Shown: positions 51,825 to 61,544, counted from the first letter of the stretch. The stretch is DNA of 64,000 bases from JAHEJJ01 sp965212205 (GCA_965212205.1 CBDBUX010000011.1:992001-1056000); one strand, 5' to 3'. The notes: generated by a model from the letters alone, not told the origin. Numbers and translations: made by a program.

Positions 51825-52621
51825 AGGAACTGAGAACGGTGCTTAGTACCGTAAAAAAAGAAAGTCCCATACTTTTCGGGATCGCTATGTTCCATTTTTT
51901 CCTGAGCCTCATTTGCCTTATTGGCCTGATGGTCGATGATAGAATGTTGATGGGGGTCAATGTATGGCTCAAACCCCTTAAATTTACGGCCTCAGGAGGC
52001 ATATATATACTAACCGCTGGTTTTCTTATCACGCTTTATCCCTTTTCAAGAAAGAAGAAAAATATCCTTAACAACATCCTTTCCTGGGCGCTTTTGTTCG
52101 AGATCCTTATCATCTTTATGCAGGCAGCAAGAGGTATTTTATCGCATTATAATCAGTCGAACATCGTAGATGGTCTCCTATTTGCGGCCATGGGGATATT
52201 GATCGGTATTGTGGTCCTGTTGATGGTCTTTTTTATCATAGAAACGATCAGGTTGAAGATAAACACGCCGAGATCCATTCAGTGGGGCATATTACTGGGC
52301 TGGATCATAGTGCTTTATGGCAGCTGGGTAGGTGGGCAGATGATCGGTCAGTTGGCCCATAATGTAGGTGTGGCCGATGGGGGAGAAGGACTACCGCTTT
52401 TAAACTGGAGTACGGTGGCCGGAGACTTAAGGGTGGCGCATTTTTTTGGCTTACATGGCCTGCAAATCGTGCCGCTATTTGCATTAGTGCTTTATCGCAA
52501 GTGGAAGGCACCGAATATAATGCAGCGCCTGGTTGTAGTGTTGTTCGGCCTGGTTTATATTTCCTGGATTGCTTATACTTTTTATCAGGCCCGACAGGGA
52601 TTACCATTTATAGCTGGGTAA
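51821..52621 (+). CDS. Seven-TM protein coupled to ABA4-like gene
   Basis: A 266-residue membrane protein with about seven TM helices. Conspicuous motifs are 'MGVNVWLKPLKFTASGGIYI' in part, 'ARGILSHYNQSN' and 'GDLRVAHFFGLHGLQIVPLFAL' in part; the His residues of the last could bind a cofactor. The 4-bp ATGA overlap with the ABA4-like gene implies translational coupling and a shared function. No established function is recognised. Confidence 0.75.
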   Translation: MKELRTVLSTVKKESPILFGIAMFHFFLSLICLIGLMVDDRMLMGVNVWLKPLKFTASGGIYILTAGFLITLYPFSRKKKNILNNILSWALLFEILIIFMQAARGILSHYNQSNIVDGLLFAAMGILIGIVVLLMVFFIIETIRLKINTPRSIQWGILLGWIIVLYGSWVGGQMIGQLAHNVGVADGGEGLPLLNWSTVAGDLRVAHFFGLHGLQIVPLFALVLYRKWKAPNIMQRLVVVLFGLVYISWIAYTFYQARQGLPFIAG

Positions 52622-52834
52622 GTCGAGAGTCGGAAGTATTCGGAGAAGCTTTTATTCCATATTCAAATAAATTTAGGTGAACGGTATTTATTTTCGTTAT
52701 CTAGCACATTTTTCACATGTTGTTATAAGAACAACAGTATCGTTATTTATTGTTAAATAATTTTAATATTTTCATGCGGAAATAAATTTCAGCTGGCTAA
52801 GCCATCTGTCGAAAACTAAACCTTATTACACATT

Positions 52835-53914
52835 ATGAAAAAATTATTTGATCATCGCAGCCTTCAGCTGCAACCCAAATTCCTACGCATGCTAGTCAGC
52901 AAGCGAATGAACGTATTTGTATTAGGCCTTTCCATGGGGCTCTTTCTTATTAGTTCCTGTACGGAAGATACCGTTGTGAATGACACAGCAGGACCTGAAT
53001 ACGAGCAGCAGGCCCTGACCCTGGTTCCAGATCCTGACCAACCAATTGAGATCAGGGATGCTTCTAATTTTCTCGACTCGGATCCTGCTCGTGCAACCGA
53101 TGCAGCCGGAGATGATCGAGGGCGTTTCAACATTACCTTAAAATTTGTGGTTCCACCTACAGAAAGACAGCGTGAAGTGTTTGAACAAGCTGCAGAACGG
53201 TGGGAGCGGATCATCATTGGCGATGTACCTTCTTTTACAGGGATCATTCCTTCTGCATTTGAAGGGTTACCACCGGCAGTGGATGGAACCTTAGATGATA
53301 TCGTCATCGAAATAGCACTGATACCGATCGACGGACCTTTTGGAGTCCTGGGAGCCGCAGGGCCACGATTTGTTCGTACCATTGATTTTTTAACGCTTTC
53401 AGGTGTGATGTTCTTCGATTCGGATGATTTGGATTTTCTGGAACAACTCGACCTTTTTGACGAAGTGATCGTACACGAAATGGGCCATGTCCTCGGTGTG
53501 GGAACACTCTGGAATATTCCTCCGCAGTTTGGCGACAGGAATCTTCTGCAAGGACCGGCAGACAGCCCATATTTTGCAGGGCGCAAGGCAAATGTTTTCT
53601 GGAATGCGGAAGGGGGCACCGGAGAATTACCCATCGAATTTTTAGGAGGCCAGGGAACGGCTTACAGCCACTGGCAGGAGTCTACGCTGAACAACGAATT
53701 GATGACAGGCTTCCTGAACCTTGGAGAAAATCCTTTGAGCAGGATCACAGCAGGATCCATGAGAGATCTGGGTTATCGCACCGCCAGTGTAGGGGAGTCG
53801 TACGACCTGCCTAAAGGCACGCCAGGTGTAGATCTGAGCACACTCGATGAAGGTGATACCAGTCAGGGCTTGCTAATAGGGGAGATGGAAACCATCTTAC
53901 AGAATTTCCCATAG
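52835..53914 (+). CDS. Leishmanolysin-type metalloprotease lipoprotein
   Basis: A 359-residue exported zinc protease. A metzincin-type motif HEMGHVLGVGTLW (His214, Glu215, His218) is followed about 60 residues later by the third histidine in 'AYSHWQE' (His279) and a Met-turn-like 'NELMTG' (Met290). This spacing defines leishmanolysin (M8)-like proteins. The N-terminus has a lipobox SSC (Cys42). An alternative ATG at 52907 would give a shorter, more typical signal. Likely cell-surface; target unknown. A terminator-like hairpin follows. Confidence 0.85.
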   Translation: MKKLFDHRSLQLQPKFLRMLVSKRMNVFVLGLSMGLFLISSCTEDTVVNDTAGPEYEQQALTLVPDPDQPIEIRDASNFLDSDPARATDAAGDDRGRFNITLKFVVPPTERQREVFEQAAERWERIIIGDVPSFTGIIPSAFEGLPPAVDGTLDDIVIEIALIPIDGPFGVLGAAGPRFVRTIDFLTLSGVMFFDSDDLDFLEQLDLFDEVIVHEMGHVLGVGTLWNIPPQFGDRNLLQGPADSPYFAGRKANVFWNAEGGTGELPIEFLGGQGTAYSHWQESTLNNELMTGFLNLGENPLSRITAGSMRDLGYRTASVGESYDLPKGTPGVDLSTLDEGDTSQGLLIGEMETILQNFP

Positions 53915-54444
53915 GCTATGTTACCTACGACGAAAAGAAGTAATGCCTTAATATAAAAGGAACTGGTTCTCAGCTTAATTGAGCGGAGACCAAAGTTATG
54001 ATAGGGAGCTCGATGCGGTCTTTGGCCAGTCTCGGGCTCTTTTTTTATGATCATTCCAGACCCTCTGATATAACCTGACATCATAATATTTTGGATCTGG
54101 CTGAATTGCGGTTTAATCAAAACCCATGGAAAGGTATTTGGTTCGGCCGGAAATGGTAGATCAAAAGTTGATAAAAGTATTCAAGCTGCAGATTTTTACA
54201 GATCTAAAAGCGAGGATTAGTCACTTGAACACGATCATCCAAAAGCAAAAAAATGAATGAAAAAGCAATTATTCGCAATGGGGTAGGTGAGCACTATAAC
54301 TATTCCCAGGACTATTGTATTATTAAACTATCATCGCCAAAAACCACTTGGCACAAAGCCCAGCAGATTTCCAATTATTTCGTATATTATAGTTAGATAA
54401 GAGGCCCTAGGTATTTAATTTTTGGGGTAACAAAAACCAACAAT
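53915..54444. other. Intergenic region with two tiny ORFs
   Basis: No recognised gene. Two overlapping small frames exist on the plus strand. ATG 54126 to TGA 54260 (44 residues, helical and basic) overlaps ATG 54253 to TAG 54396 (47 residues, aromatic-rich) by 8 bp. They are too short and featureless to call. The first 130 bp carry a terminator-like hairpin. Confidence 0.4.
54006..54047 (+). terminator. Candidate terminator after M8-like protease
   Basis: GAGCTCGA (54006-54013) can pair with TCGGGCTC (54032-54039) with one G-T pair, followed by a run of Ts to 54046. The 18-nt loop may fold further. It lies 92 bp after the stop at 53914. Confidence 0.55.
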
Positions 54445-55077
54445 ATGACGGCTACCAACACTTCTGTATGGAATACTTTTTATCGCAGTATCAAAACGCC
54501 TGGTGAATTCTCGGTTGATTTTGGCAAAACGACAGCACAGGGCTATTTCTGGCGCCTCTGCGGCTTATTTCTTTGCCTGCCAATGTTGATTATGCTGATT
54601 GCTGGTTCTGCAACAACAAAGCTCGACGGCACTGAGGTAAAGATGATCGGGGCTCAGGTTGTACTTCTTTTACCTTTGCTATTTTTCAGCATCTGGCTCC
54701 TTGGCAAGCTGCTTCCAAAGGTAGCTGAGCTAATGAAGAATGAGAGTGGGAGGGAGCTATATTGGTTATTGGCAAGCAACTACTTTTATCTAATAGCCGC
54801 ACCGCTTGGAATTGTAGTGCTTATGGCTAACCTGCTTCCCAATCGAATATTAAATAATGCGGTATTTTCTTTAATCATCCCTTTAATTTTTCTAGGGGCA
54901 GGATTCCTGTGGTTGCGCTCGGCAACGGTGCTGATACGAGCCCAAACAGGCTATAGCTTAAATAAATCAATATTAATAGCAATTGGGGGTGCCGTGGCCC
55001 TAACCGTTACCGCCTGGTTTGTGATTGGCCTGATAGGCATAGCGATACTGCTGCCAATTGGCTTAAGTTTATCGTAG
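54445..55077 (+). CDS. Five-TM membrane protein
   Basis: A 210-residue protein. A polar N-terminal 40 residues ('NTFYRSIKTPGEFSVDFGKTT' in part) are followed by about five TM helices, somewhat like Yip1-domain proteins, although no clear Yip1 motif is seen. The gene at 55103 follows after 25 bp on the same strand, so an operon is likely. Family and function are not recognised. Confidence 0.7.
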   Translation: MTATNTSVWNTFYRSIKTPGEFSVDFGKTTAQGYFWRLCGLFLCLPMLIMLIAGSATTKLDGTEVKMIGAQVVLLLPLLFFSIWLLGKLLPKVAELMKNESGRELYWLLASNYFYLIAAPLGIVVLMANLLPNRILNNAVFSLIIPLIFLGAGFLWLRSATVLIRAQTGYSLNKSILIAIGGAVALTVTAWFVIGLIGIAILLPIGLSLS

Positions 55078-55102
55078 TTGGGATAATATTATTTTTCAAA
55101 TA

Positions 55103-55780
55103 ATGGAAGAGGCGCGCAGAAATGATGAGTGGTTGATTAAAACCTACGAGGAAGGGTCTGTAAGCTGTCGGAATTACAGTAATCTAACGATGCGGGTCAG
55201 GACATTAGCCCAGCACGTACTAGTGGTTGGTGTGGCGGGCCTTGCTGTATTGATGGTAGAATTTGAAAAAGACGAAGAACAGCTACCTTATGCGATCTTA
55301 ATGGTGAGTTTCTCGCTGCTGTTGTTTTCCATCTCCTTGTTTCTGGTCGACTGGCATTATCAGTCGGCTTTTACCGGAATACGAAATCAACTCGCCAAAA
55401 TGGAATGTGAAAATGGCATTTCCGGTCCCTGGCTTGCACACCTCTGTGTCAGGACACATTTAAATGATCATATAGCATCATACCTGCCCTTTATCTTACT
55501 AGGGATTTTAGGAGGGATAGGACTTTGGTGGGGAGGCGTTAAACACCCAGGGCTTGCCTATGTGGCGTTTGGGGTTTTGGGGATTGTCATCATCCTTTTT
55601 GTCGTCTTTTTAATTATCGCTTCCAAAAACGACAAGAGAATCAGGGAGGAACTAAAAAAAGGTATGGGTTCTCAAACACTTCGCGGAGGCTTCGACCCGG
55701 GGATCATTAACAAGAGATTTAAACAAGTAGCCAAGGCCGAGATCCCGGATCAGAAGCAGGATACTGGTGGGGTAACTTGA
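55103..55780 (+). CDS. Four-TM membrane protein
   Basis: A 225-residue protein with paired TM segments (about 36-52, 64-85, 125-145, 150-175), a soluble loop containing 'DWHYQSAFTGIRNQLAKME' in part, and a polar C-terminus. The pattern of two TM pairs around a cytosolic helical loop is loosely like the PycTM-type protein at 36823, but the sequence is not clearly related. Probably in one operon with the gene at 54445. Function unknown. Confidence 0.68.
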   Translation: MEEARRNDEWLIKTYEEGSVSCRNYSNLTMRVRTLAQHVLVVGVAGLAVLMVEFEKDEEQLPYAILMVSFSLLLFSISLFLVDWHYQSAFTGIRNQLAKMECENGISGPWLAHLCVRTHLNDHIASYLPFILLGILGGIGLWWGGVKHPGLAYVAFGVLGIVIILFVVFLIIASKNDKRIREELKKGMGSQTLRGGFDPGIINKRFKQVAKAEIPDQKQDTGGVT

Positions 55781-55876
55781 GTTAATGCTAAAGCACAGCT
55801 CTTGTAATAAAACTTATATAAGCCTGTCTTTTACCGATCTTATATTGTAAATTAGTTAGTCTAATTTTCAGCCAAA

Positions 55877-57154
55877 ATGAAAGCTACTATTCTGATTTAT
55901 CTTGGTTTATGCTTCTTCTCGTATCAAGCTTTTGCGCAGGAGACCTGGACCTGTTATACAGACAAGGCAGAATTGCTGATGGATAATCAAATCACCCTGG
56001 GGGTTTTCGAATATGTTGATGGTTCAACCTGGTTTGTAACCAGTAAAGGCATTAACATATACAAGGATGGTGAGTGGGATATTCTCAATAAAAAAGATGA
56101 ACTTCTTAAGAATACCATAGGTTCTTATCTGGTTGACAGCAAAAACCGGATCTGGATCGGGACTGGTTCGCCCGACATGTTCTGGGATGGCTATGCAACT
56201 GGGCAATTGTATCAGGGAGGGGTTGTTATTTATGATGGGGAGGAGTGGAAGCCCATGAATACGAAGGAAATGGGTATCAAAGCACCGGTGATTACCGCAA
56301 TGTACGAAGCATCAAATGGTGATATTTGGCTAGGTGTTTCTTCCGTCACCCCAGGGGCTGAAAAGAGTGGCCCATTTGCTAAAGGAGCGCTACTGCAGCT
56401 ATCAAAAGAAACAGGGGAGTGGACAGATTTCCGGCAAAAAGACATGCCCTGTAGTGATTGCCATTTTGTTAAGGATTTTTATGAGGATGAGGCAGGGAAG
56501 TTGTTCTTCATTGCAGATTACGGGATCTATTATTTTGAGGACGGGGTCTTTCATTCGGTTAAAAAAGACAATGAAGGCTATGATTTCAGCAGGGGTTGGC
56601 TCACCGCTGAATTTATAGATAGCAATAATAATCTTTGGTTGGGTGCACCGGCCAGAATTGCTAAATACGATGGGCAAACCTGGCGAAGTTTTAATAGAAA
56701 AAATGGCTTACCCTCTGCGGATAATCACCCTTATGGATTTATTGAGACCCCTGAGGGTAAGATTGTAATGACCACGGTAAATGGCCTATACACTTTTGAT
56801 GGAAAAAGTGAATGGGAGCAGGAAAAACTCAAGGTCATTTATGGGAATAGTTATATAGATGCGGAGAATCGCCACTGGATTCCGACCCTAAAGGGATTGA
56901 TTATCCGTGATGGTGAGAACGAAACCTTTAATAAGGATATTAATAAAGTTGTACGTTTTTTTGAAGACAAGAACGGTGGTACCTGGGCACTGCCCAGGGG
57001 TAATGGCGTAAAACGCTATAAAGATGGTAAATGGCAACATTTTGATAAGAAAAACAAACTCCCATCCAATTCCATCAAACTAACACATGTCTCAGAAAAT
57101 GGCACCGTTTGGCTGGGCACTACCAAGGGAATTTGTAAATGTGAGTATGATTGA
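55877..57154 (+). CDS. Secreted two-component-regulator-propeller protein
   Basis: A 425-residue exported protein (signal peptide 1-20, cleavage after FAQ or FA). It is a seven-bladed-type propeller with repeats of the form '(W/V)xxxxxxGLxxxDGxxWxxF' plus 'xxGxxWxGTxxG', e.g. 'YDGQTWRSFNRKNGLPSADN', 'NGTVWLGTTKGI', 'ENRHWIPTLKGLIIRDG'. This is the Reg_prop sensor fold of hybrid two-component systems, here without kinase or HTH. It is likely a periplasmic or surface binding protein. Confidence 0.83.
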   Translation: MKATILIYLGLCFFSYQAFAQETWTCYTDKAELLMDNQITLGVFEYVDGSTWFVTSKGINIYKDGEWDILNKKDELLKNTIGSYLVDSKNRIWIGTGSPDMFWDGYATGQLYQGGVVIYDGEEWKPMNTKEMGIKAPVITAMYEASNGDIWLGVSSVTPGAEKSGPFAKGALLQLSKETGEWTDFRQKDMPCSDCHFVKDFYEDEAGKLFFIADYGIYYFEDGVFHSVKKDNEGYDFSRGWLTAEFIDSNNNLWLGAPARIAKYDGQTWRSFNRKNGLPSADNHPYGFIETPEGKIVMTTVNGLYTFDGKSEWEQEKLKVIYGNSYIDAENRHWIPTLKGLIIRDGENETFNKDINKVVRFFEDKNGGTWALPRGNGVKRYKDGKWQHFDKKNKLPSNSIKLTHVSENGTVWLGTTKGICKCEYD

Positions 57155-57477
57155 TTTGCTCTAGCGGCATCTACTATAGGGTTCTGTATCTGTCCGCCAT
57201 AGTTTTAGTGAAGATTAGGTGTAAGGAATGGCAAACTAATTGCCCCTTTCACCGTTTAAGTAAATCTCCATAACCGCGTCTTTGAGTTCCATAACCATTT
57301 GGCAGTAATCTGCTGATAACGAGCACCCTTTCATCACCCTGACCCTATACTTTATTTCAACCTAAAACGTTACATATTATATAACGTTAATTCACTAATT
57401 ACTAGGACACTATAAATTAACGCTGTCCTTGATATTTTAAGCTATAGATTTTCATTACTCATTGAATTTGGATAATT
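57155..57477. other. Intergenic spacer
   Basis: About 320 bp of AT-rich sequence with no supported gene. It contains the AACGTTA-type palindromic words near 57366-57395 (CCTAAAACGTTACATATTATATAACGTTA), but no assignable operator or terminator. It probably holds the promoter of the cytochrome c-dehydrogenase gene. Confidence 0.4.
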
Positions 57478-58989
57478 ATGGCCCCGATCTCCTTAAATCG
57501 CTTTTCTGACCTAGTTTTCAAATTAACACACATATACCAATGGTTAAAGGCTACAACAAAATTGGCATTCTTGTTTTTTTTGTTCGTACTGTTGAGCTGT
57601 AACAATTCACAGGATCCCGAGCTGCTCGAAGAAGAGATGGATCCGGATATTGAAAATGTTGAGCCAGGAAGTACTGCCCTTACATATAGAAATCACTGTG
57701 GAGGCTGCCATGGACAAGACCTGGCCTCGTTTGTTGAACGCGATTGGACTTATGGCAATTCTGTGGAAGAGATCATAGAATCTATAACCGACGGATATTC
57801 AAACAATGGTATGCCAGCATACGGATCTTCATTAAGTGCCCAAGAAATCGAGGATTTGACCAACTATATACTTACCGAGATCGATGGAAAAACCAAAGCA
57901 ATGCTGGAGGAGGAGAATCCCAATTTGTCAGGCTTGATTTCATCCGATGACCTTAGCTTCCGATTGGAAACCATTACCGATGAGATTCCCGGCATTCCCT
58001 GGGGGATAGAACAACTGCCCAATGGCGAAATTTTGGTGACTGAGCGAGGAGGAGGGCTATTTTTGGTGCGAAACGATCAACAATTGACAGAAGTTACTGG
58101 TGTCCCAACTGTGGCTTCACAAGGGCAAGGTGGATTGTTAGATGTGCTCATACATCCAGATTTTGAAAACAATACATTTGTTTATCTATCCTATTCCCGT
58201 ACCAACCCCAACAATTCATCCGAACGAACCACGGCAGTGGCAAGAGCCAGGCTTGAGGGAAACAACTTGGTTGATGTGGAGAACATATTTACGGCACTTC
58301 CGTATCTCAATAGTGGTCACCATTATGGTTCCAGACTCGTATTTGATAACAATGGTTACTTATATGTTTCTGTTGGTGATCGCGGTTATAGAGATGTTTA
58401 CCCTCAGGAATTGGACAATGCTATCGGAAAAATACATCGTATCCATGACGACGGTCAAATCCCTACCGACAATCCTTTTTACAACACATCGGGGGCGGTC
58501 AATTCTATTTTTACCTACGGAACACGCAATCCTCAAGGAATGAGTCTCCATCCAGAAACCGGAGTGGTTTGGGAAGGTGAGCATGGGCCTCAGGGAGGTG
58601 ATGAAATCAATATTTTGGAAGCAGGGAATAACAATGGTTGGCCTGTGATTTCATACGGTATCAACTATGATGGCACCACATTTACAGACCTTACCGAATT
58701 GGATGGAATGGAACAGCCCGTGCATTACTGGACCCCGTCTATTGCACCATGCGGAATGACATTTGTGTCGAGCGATTTTTATGGTAATTGGAAAAATGAC
58801 CTGTTTGTCAGCTCGCTCAAATTTGAATATCTCCATCGTTTAAAGATGAATGGTAACGAGGTGGTTGGGCATGAAACACTATTGGATGGTATAGGCAGGG
58901 TACGTGACGCACAGATGGGAATAGACGGATATCTGTACATTGTGGTAGAGAGCCCTGGCAGACTTATACGCCTTGTGCCAGAGCAATAG
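57478..58989 (+). CDS. Cytochrome c - PQQ sugar dehydrogenase lipoprotein
   Basis: A 503-residue lipoprotein (Cys41, 'LLSC'). A c-type cytochrome domain (about 64-140) has haem motif CGGCH (74-78) and axial Met112 ('NNGMPAYG'). It is fused to an aldose sugar dehydrogenase (YliI/Gdh-type) propeller (about 158-500) with 'IPWGIEQLPNGEILVTERGG' in part, 'GGLLDVLIHPDFENN' and 'GTRNPQGMSLHPETG'. The fused haem can accept electrons from PQQ directly and feed the respiratory chain. A DUF1080 sugar hydrolase is the next gene. Confidence 0.9.
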   Translation: MAPISLNRFSDLVFKLTHIYQWLKATTKLAFLFFLFVLLSCNNSQDPELLEEEMDPDIENVEPGSTALTYRNHCGGCHGQDLASFVERDWTYGNSVEEIIESITDGYSNNGMPAYGSSLSAQEIEDLTNYILTEIDGKTKAMLEEENPNLSGLISSDDLSFRLETITDEIPGIPWGIEQLPNGEILVTERGGGLFLVRNDQQLTEVTGVPTVASQGQGGLLDVLIHPDFENNTFVYLSYSRTNPNNSSERTTAVARARLEGNNLVDVENIFTALPYLNSGHHYGSRLVFDNNGYLYVSVGDRGYRDVYPQELDNAIGKIHRIHDDGQIPTDNPFYNTSGAVNSIFTYGTRNPQGMSLHPETGVVWEGEHGPQGGDEINILEAGNNNGWPVISYGINYDGTTFTDLTELDGMEQPVHYWTPSIAPCGMTFVSSDFYGNWKNDLFVSSLKFEYLHRLKMNGNEVVGHETLLDGIGRVRDAQMGIDGYLYIVVESPGRLIRLVPEQ

Positions 58990-59040
58990 TACCGCACTTT
59001 ATTCTATTGTAAGAGGCAAATTAATGCACTTTTCTAGAAC

Positions 59041-59220
59041 CGTAATTCCCTTGACATAGTCATGGCCAAAGCAGAATTACTAGAGCAGTAATCAGAAATG
59101 GAACTAGTCCAGAATTATTTTTAACGTAATTCCCTTTACATAATTGTGAGCGTTATAATACGCTTTATCAATCGTAGTTATAACTCAATTATGTAAAATA
59201 CTACGTATTACGGGAATTAC
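59041..59220. repeat. Structured noncoding repeat
   Basis: The 336-bp spacer 58990-59325 has no gene but contains a nested repeat. A direct repeat CGTAATTCCC-TTkACATArT occurs at 59041-59060 and 59125-59144 (18 of 20 identical). An exact 12-bp inverted repeat pairs TTTACATAATTG (59135-59146) with CAATTATGTAAA (59186-59197). GTAATTCCC (59126-59134) is repeated inverted as GGGAATTAC (59212-59220). An inner AGCG/CGCT stem lies at 59149-59164. It could be a small mobile or regulatory element. Confidence 0.55.
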
Positions 59221-59325
59221 TGGATTTGTTCCATAATTTATATTATGTCAAATAGAAATATTCCATATCCCCTCTACCCATAATTATTATCTTTAGGGAT
59301 CACACTTTATAAAGCGGTTATATCG

Positions 59326-60189
59326 ATGAGATTCCTTTTTCTATTATCCCTTATTCTTATCCTGTCCTCCTGCCAGGATAAGCCCAAAGAAAAAACCGAA
59401 TGGATGTCACTTTGGAACGGTAACGATCTTAACGGATGGCATTCTTATCTTGGAACACCATATGTACAAGAAACGGATAGTCTGGGAAATACTATAGAAC
59501 CCTTTGGCGTAGACAACGATCCTCTTGAAGTGGTAAAAATAGTATCATTCGACGATGGTAATGCGATCAGGATTTCCGGTGTGGCCTGGGGTATGATCTA
59601 TACGGAAGAATCCTATAGGAACTACCATTTAAAGCTTAAGGTGAAATGGGGCAACGACATGCACCCACCCAGGGAAAAAGGCCCCAGAGACAGCGGGCTG
59701 CTCTATCACGGTTTTGGTGAGCCCGGATCGGTTTATGCATGGTCCGATTCCCAGGAATTACAGATTCAACAGGGCGATATGGGCGATTACTGGCCTGTTG
59801 GCGATGTCGCTATCGATATTCCCAGTATTCCCCTCGATGATAAATTCTATATATATTCCAAGAATGGACCTCTCAGAAGCTATCATTTTGCCGAAATACC
59901 AGATACAAACCCACAAGACAGTCTGGCGAAACGCCGGGTTTTTAAAGCCTTTGATGCTGAAAATCCTCATGGGCAATGGAATGAAGTGGAACTAATAGCC
60001 ATAGGCGATTCCAGCATTCATATCGTAAATAAAAAGGTGGTGATGCGACTCTATAATTCGCGTAAAATGAGTAACGGAGAACCTCTTACCTCCGGAAAGA
60101 TCATGTTGCAGTCCGAAGGCGCACAAGTTTATTATAAAGACATCTTCCTAAAACCTATTTCAGCTATTCCTGCGGAGTACAAGGAATAA
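59326..60189 (+). CDS. DUF1080 (3-keto-disaccharide hydrolase) lipoprotein
   Basis: A 287-residue lipoprotein (Cys16) with a DUF1080 concanavalin-like fold: 'EWMSLWNGNDLNGWHSYLG' in part is the hallmark start, then 'YRNYHLKLKVKWG', 'RDSGLLYHGFGEPG' and 'LQIQQGDMGDYWPVG'. Recent work assigns 3-keto-glycoside hydrolase activity to such proteins. It fits as a partner of the PQQ-type sugar dehydrogenase upstream (336 bp apart). It converges on the GIN-domain gene. Confidence 0.88.
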   Translation: MRFLFLLSLILILSSCQDKPKEKTEWMSLWNGNDLNGWHSYLGTPYVQETDSLGNTIEPFGVDNDPLEVVKIVSFDDGNAIRISGVAWGMIYTEESYRNYHLKLKVKWGNDMHPPREKGPRDSGLLYHGFGEPGSVYAWSDSQELQIQQGDMGDYWPVGDVAIDIPSIPLDDKFYIYSKNGPLRSYHFAEIPDTNPQDSLAKRRVFKAFDAENPHGQWNEVELIAIGDSSIHIVNKKVVMRLYNSRKMSNGEPLTSGKIMLQSEGAQVYYKDIFLKPISAIPAEYKE

Positions 60190-60193
60190 TGGT

Positions 60194-60778
60194 CTACTGC
60201 CCCACTTTAATGCTCGCCATACCGTCGGACGACTGGTGCATTTTTTTGCTGTAAAAACCACGGGCGTCGATCTTGCCCATGCCGTCTACACTCAGATCGG
60301 CTTCCAGGGCACGGCCTGTGATGGTCATCTTACACATACCATCCAGATCAACTTTTAACCGGTCTACGATAATTTCCATATCGCCCCTGATCATGCCGTC
60401 GCCGTTAATCCTCAAAGACTCGCCACGGACTACATCTTTGGTGGTAACCGTTACCAGTCCGTCCATATCCAATGAACTGATCCCCGGATGCTTTACATAA
60501 ACCGTAAGCTTGGGGGTAGATTTAAAACCGTTGTTCTTTTCTCTATGATGAATTATCAAAGTCTGTCCGCTGACCGATACCTTATAGGCATCAAAATCTT
60601 CTTCGTCTTTGGTTTCCAGTACAACACTACTGGTTTTGGCATGTTCCAGGATAATCCTGATATTACCTTCTACTTCGACCTCTTCAAAGCTTTCCAGCTG
60701 AGGCGTTCGACGGTTCTGGGCATAGGAAATACTAAGCGCTAGCATAAATACCAGGCTCATAACACTTAATTTTCTCAT
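60194..60778 (-). CDS. GIN-domain (DUF2807) secreted protein
   Basis: A 194-residue exported protein (cleavage after SYA) with the beta-helix-like GIN domain: 'FEEVEVEGNIRIILEHAKTSSVVLET' in part, then stacked strands 'LDMDGLVTVTTKDV', 'LRINGDGMIRGDMEI', 'KVDLDGMCKMTI', 'ADLSVDGMGKIDARG'. The repeated 'GM' turns mark each coil. Function unknown; common in Bacteroidota envelopes. It stands 115 bp from the DUF4251 gene on the same strand. Confidence 0.88.
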   Translation of the reverse strand: MRKLSVMSLVFMLALSISYAQNRRTPQLESFEEVEVEGNIRIILEHAKTSSVVLETKDEEDFDAYKVSVSGQTLIIHHREKNNGFKSTPKLTVYVKHPGISSLDMDGLVTVTTKDVVRGESLRINGDGMIRGDMEIIVDRLKVDLDGMCKMTITGRALEADLSVDGMGKIDARGFYSKKMHQSSDGMASIKVGQ

Positions 60779-60893
60779 GGTCGGTGTTTTTTGATGATTG
60801 ATTGATGAATAGTGACTCCTTATTATAACAGACGCTATAATTAAGAGACGCGTTGCCTGTGGGTTTGTTACAATTTAATTTTATAAATATCGA

Positions 60894-61442
60894 TTACTTG
60901 CTCGGCTCCTCCTCTTTCAACGCCATCACCTTGCCTTCATAGCTGACGATAAACCGCTGGTTGCTGTTTACCGACATATGACTCTTCATACTGGGAAATA
61001 GCTTGATGTTGAACTGAAAAGTTTCCGTATCCTTGTCGGCCATAAATGAGATTTTATAATATCCCTTTTTCTCATTTTTATCCACCTTTAATTCCCTCGA
61101 TATTCCTTTAAATTCGATGGCTGTATCGCCCGAATAATGCCCGTTCCCGAATTGTCGTTCCCCATAATAGGGTAAATACGCCATCACCGAATCCCCTTTC
61201 ATCTCGAAGTAATTAAAGTTTCCGATCAGATTATAACGATTTCCAGAACTCCCGGGTGCCTGGAGATTACTACCCGCAATAGCATTGGTAGCACTGGTGG
61301 CTTGTGCCCTGGCCCAATCCGATTCAATTCTGAATGCCCTGGATTCTACCAGTTCATCAAGCGCATTGTTGTCTTTCTGTGCATTGAGTGTAAATCCTAC
61401 TACAAAAAACAGGGCTGCAACATAAAGGAATGTCTTTTTCAT
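60894..61442 (-). CDS. DUF4251 secreted protein
   Basis: A 182-residue exported protein (signal cleavage after LNA) with the DUF4251 pattern: 'LVESRAFRIESDWARAQAT' in part, 'NRYNLIGNFNYFEMKGDSVMAYLPYYGERQ' in part and 'GISRELKVDKNEKKGYYKISFMA' in part. It is a beta-rich domain of unknown function widespread in Bacteroidota, often near other envelope genes. It lies 102 bp downstream of the S41 peptidase gene. Confidence 0.88.
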   Translation of the reverse strand: MKKTFLYVAALFFVVGFTLNAQKDNNALDELVESRAFRIESDWARAQATSATNAIAGSNLQAPGSSGNRYNLIGNFNYFEMKGDSVMAYLPYYGERQFGNGHYSGDTAIEFKGISRELKVDKNEKKGYYKISFMADKDTETFQFNIKLFPSMKSHMSVNSNQRFIVSYEGKVMALKEEEPSK

Positions 61443-61544
61443 AGGGCTGTAAATTTCCCTTAAATTACTAATTTTTAATGATTTCGGAGGTCAACAAATT
61501 GTTAAATCATCACATTTAACGATCTGAAAACCATTTCTTTACAC

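Noticed and set aside
52864..53634. 256-codon minus-strand ORF
   Set aside because: Antisense to the M8-like protease gene, with Ser/Pro/Arg-rich low-complexity translation typical of shadows.
54126..54396. Two overlapping tiny ORFs as genes
   Set aside because: Only 44 and 47 codons, no domain, no clear ribosome-binding or promoter signal; reported only as spacer content.
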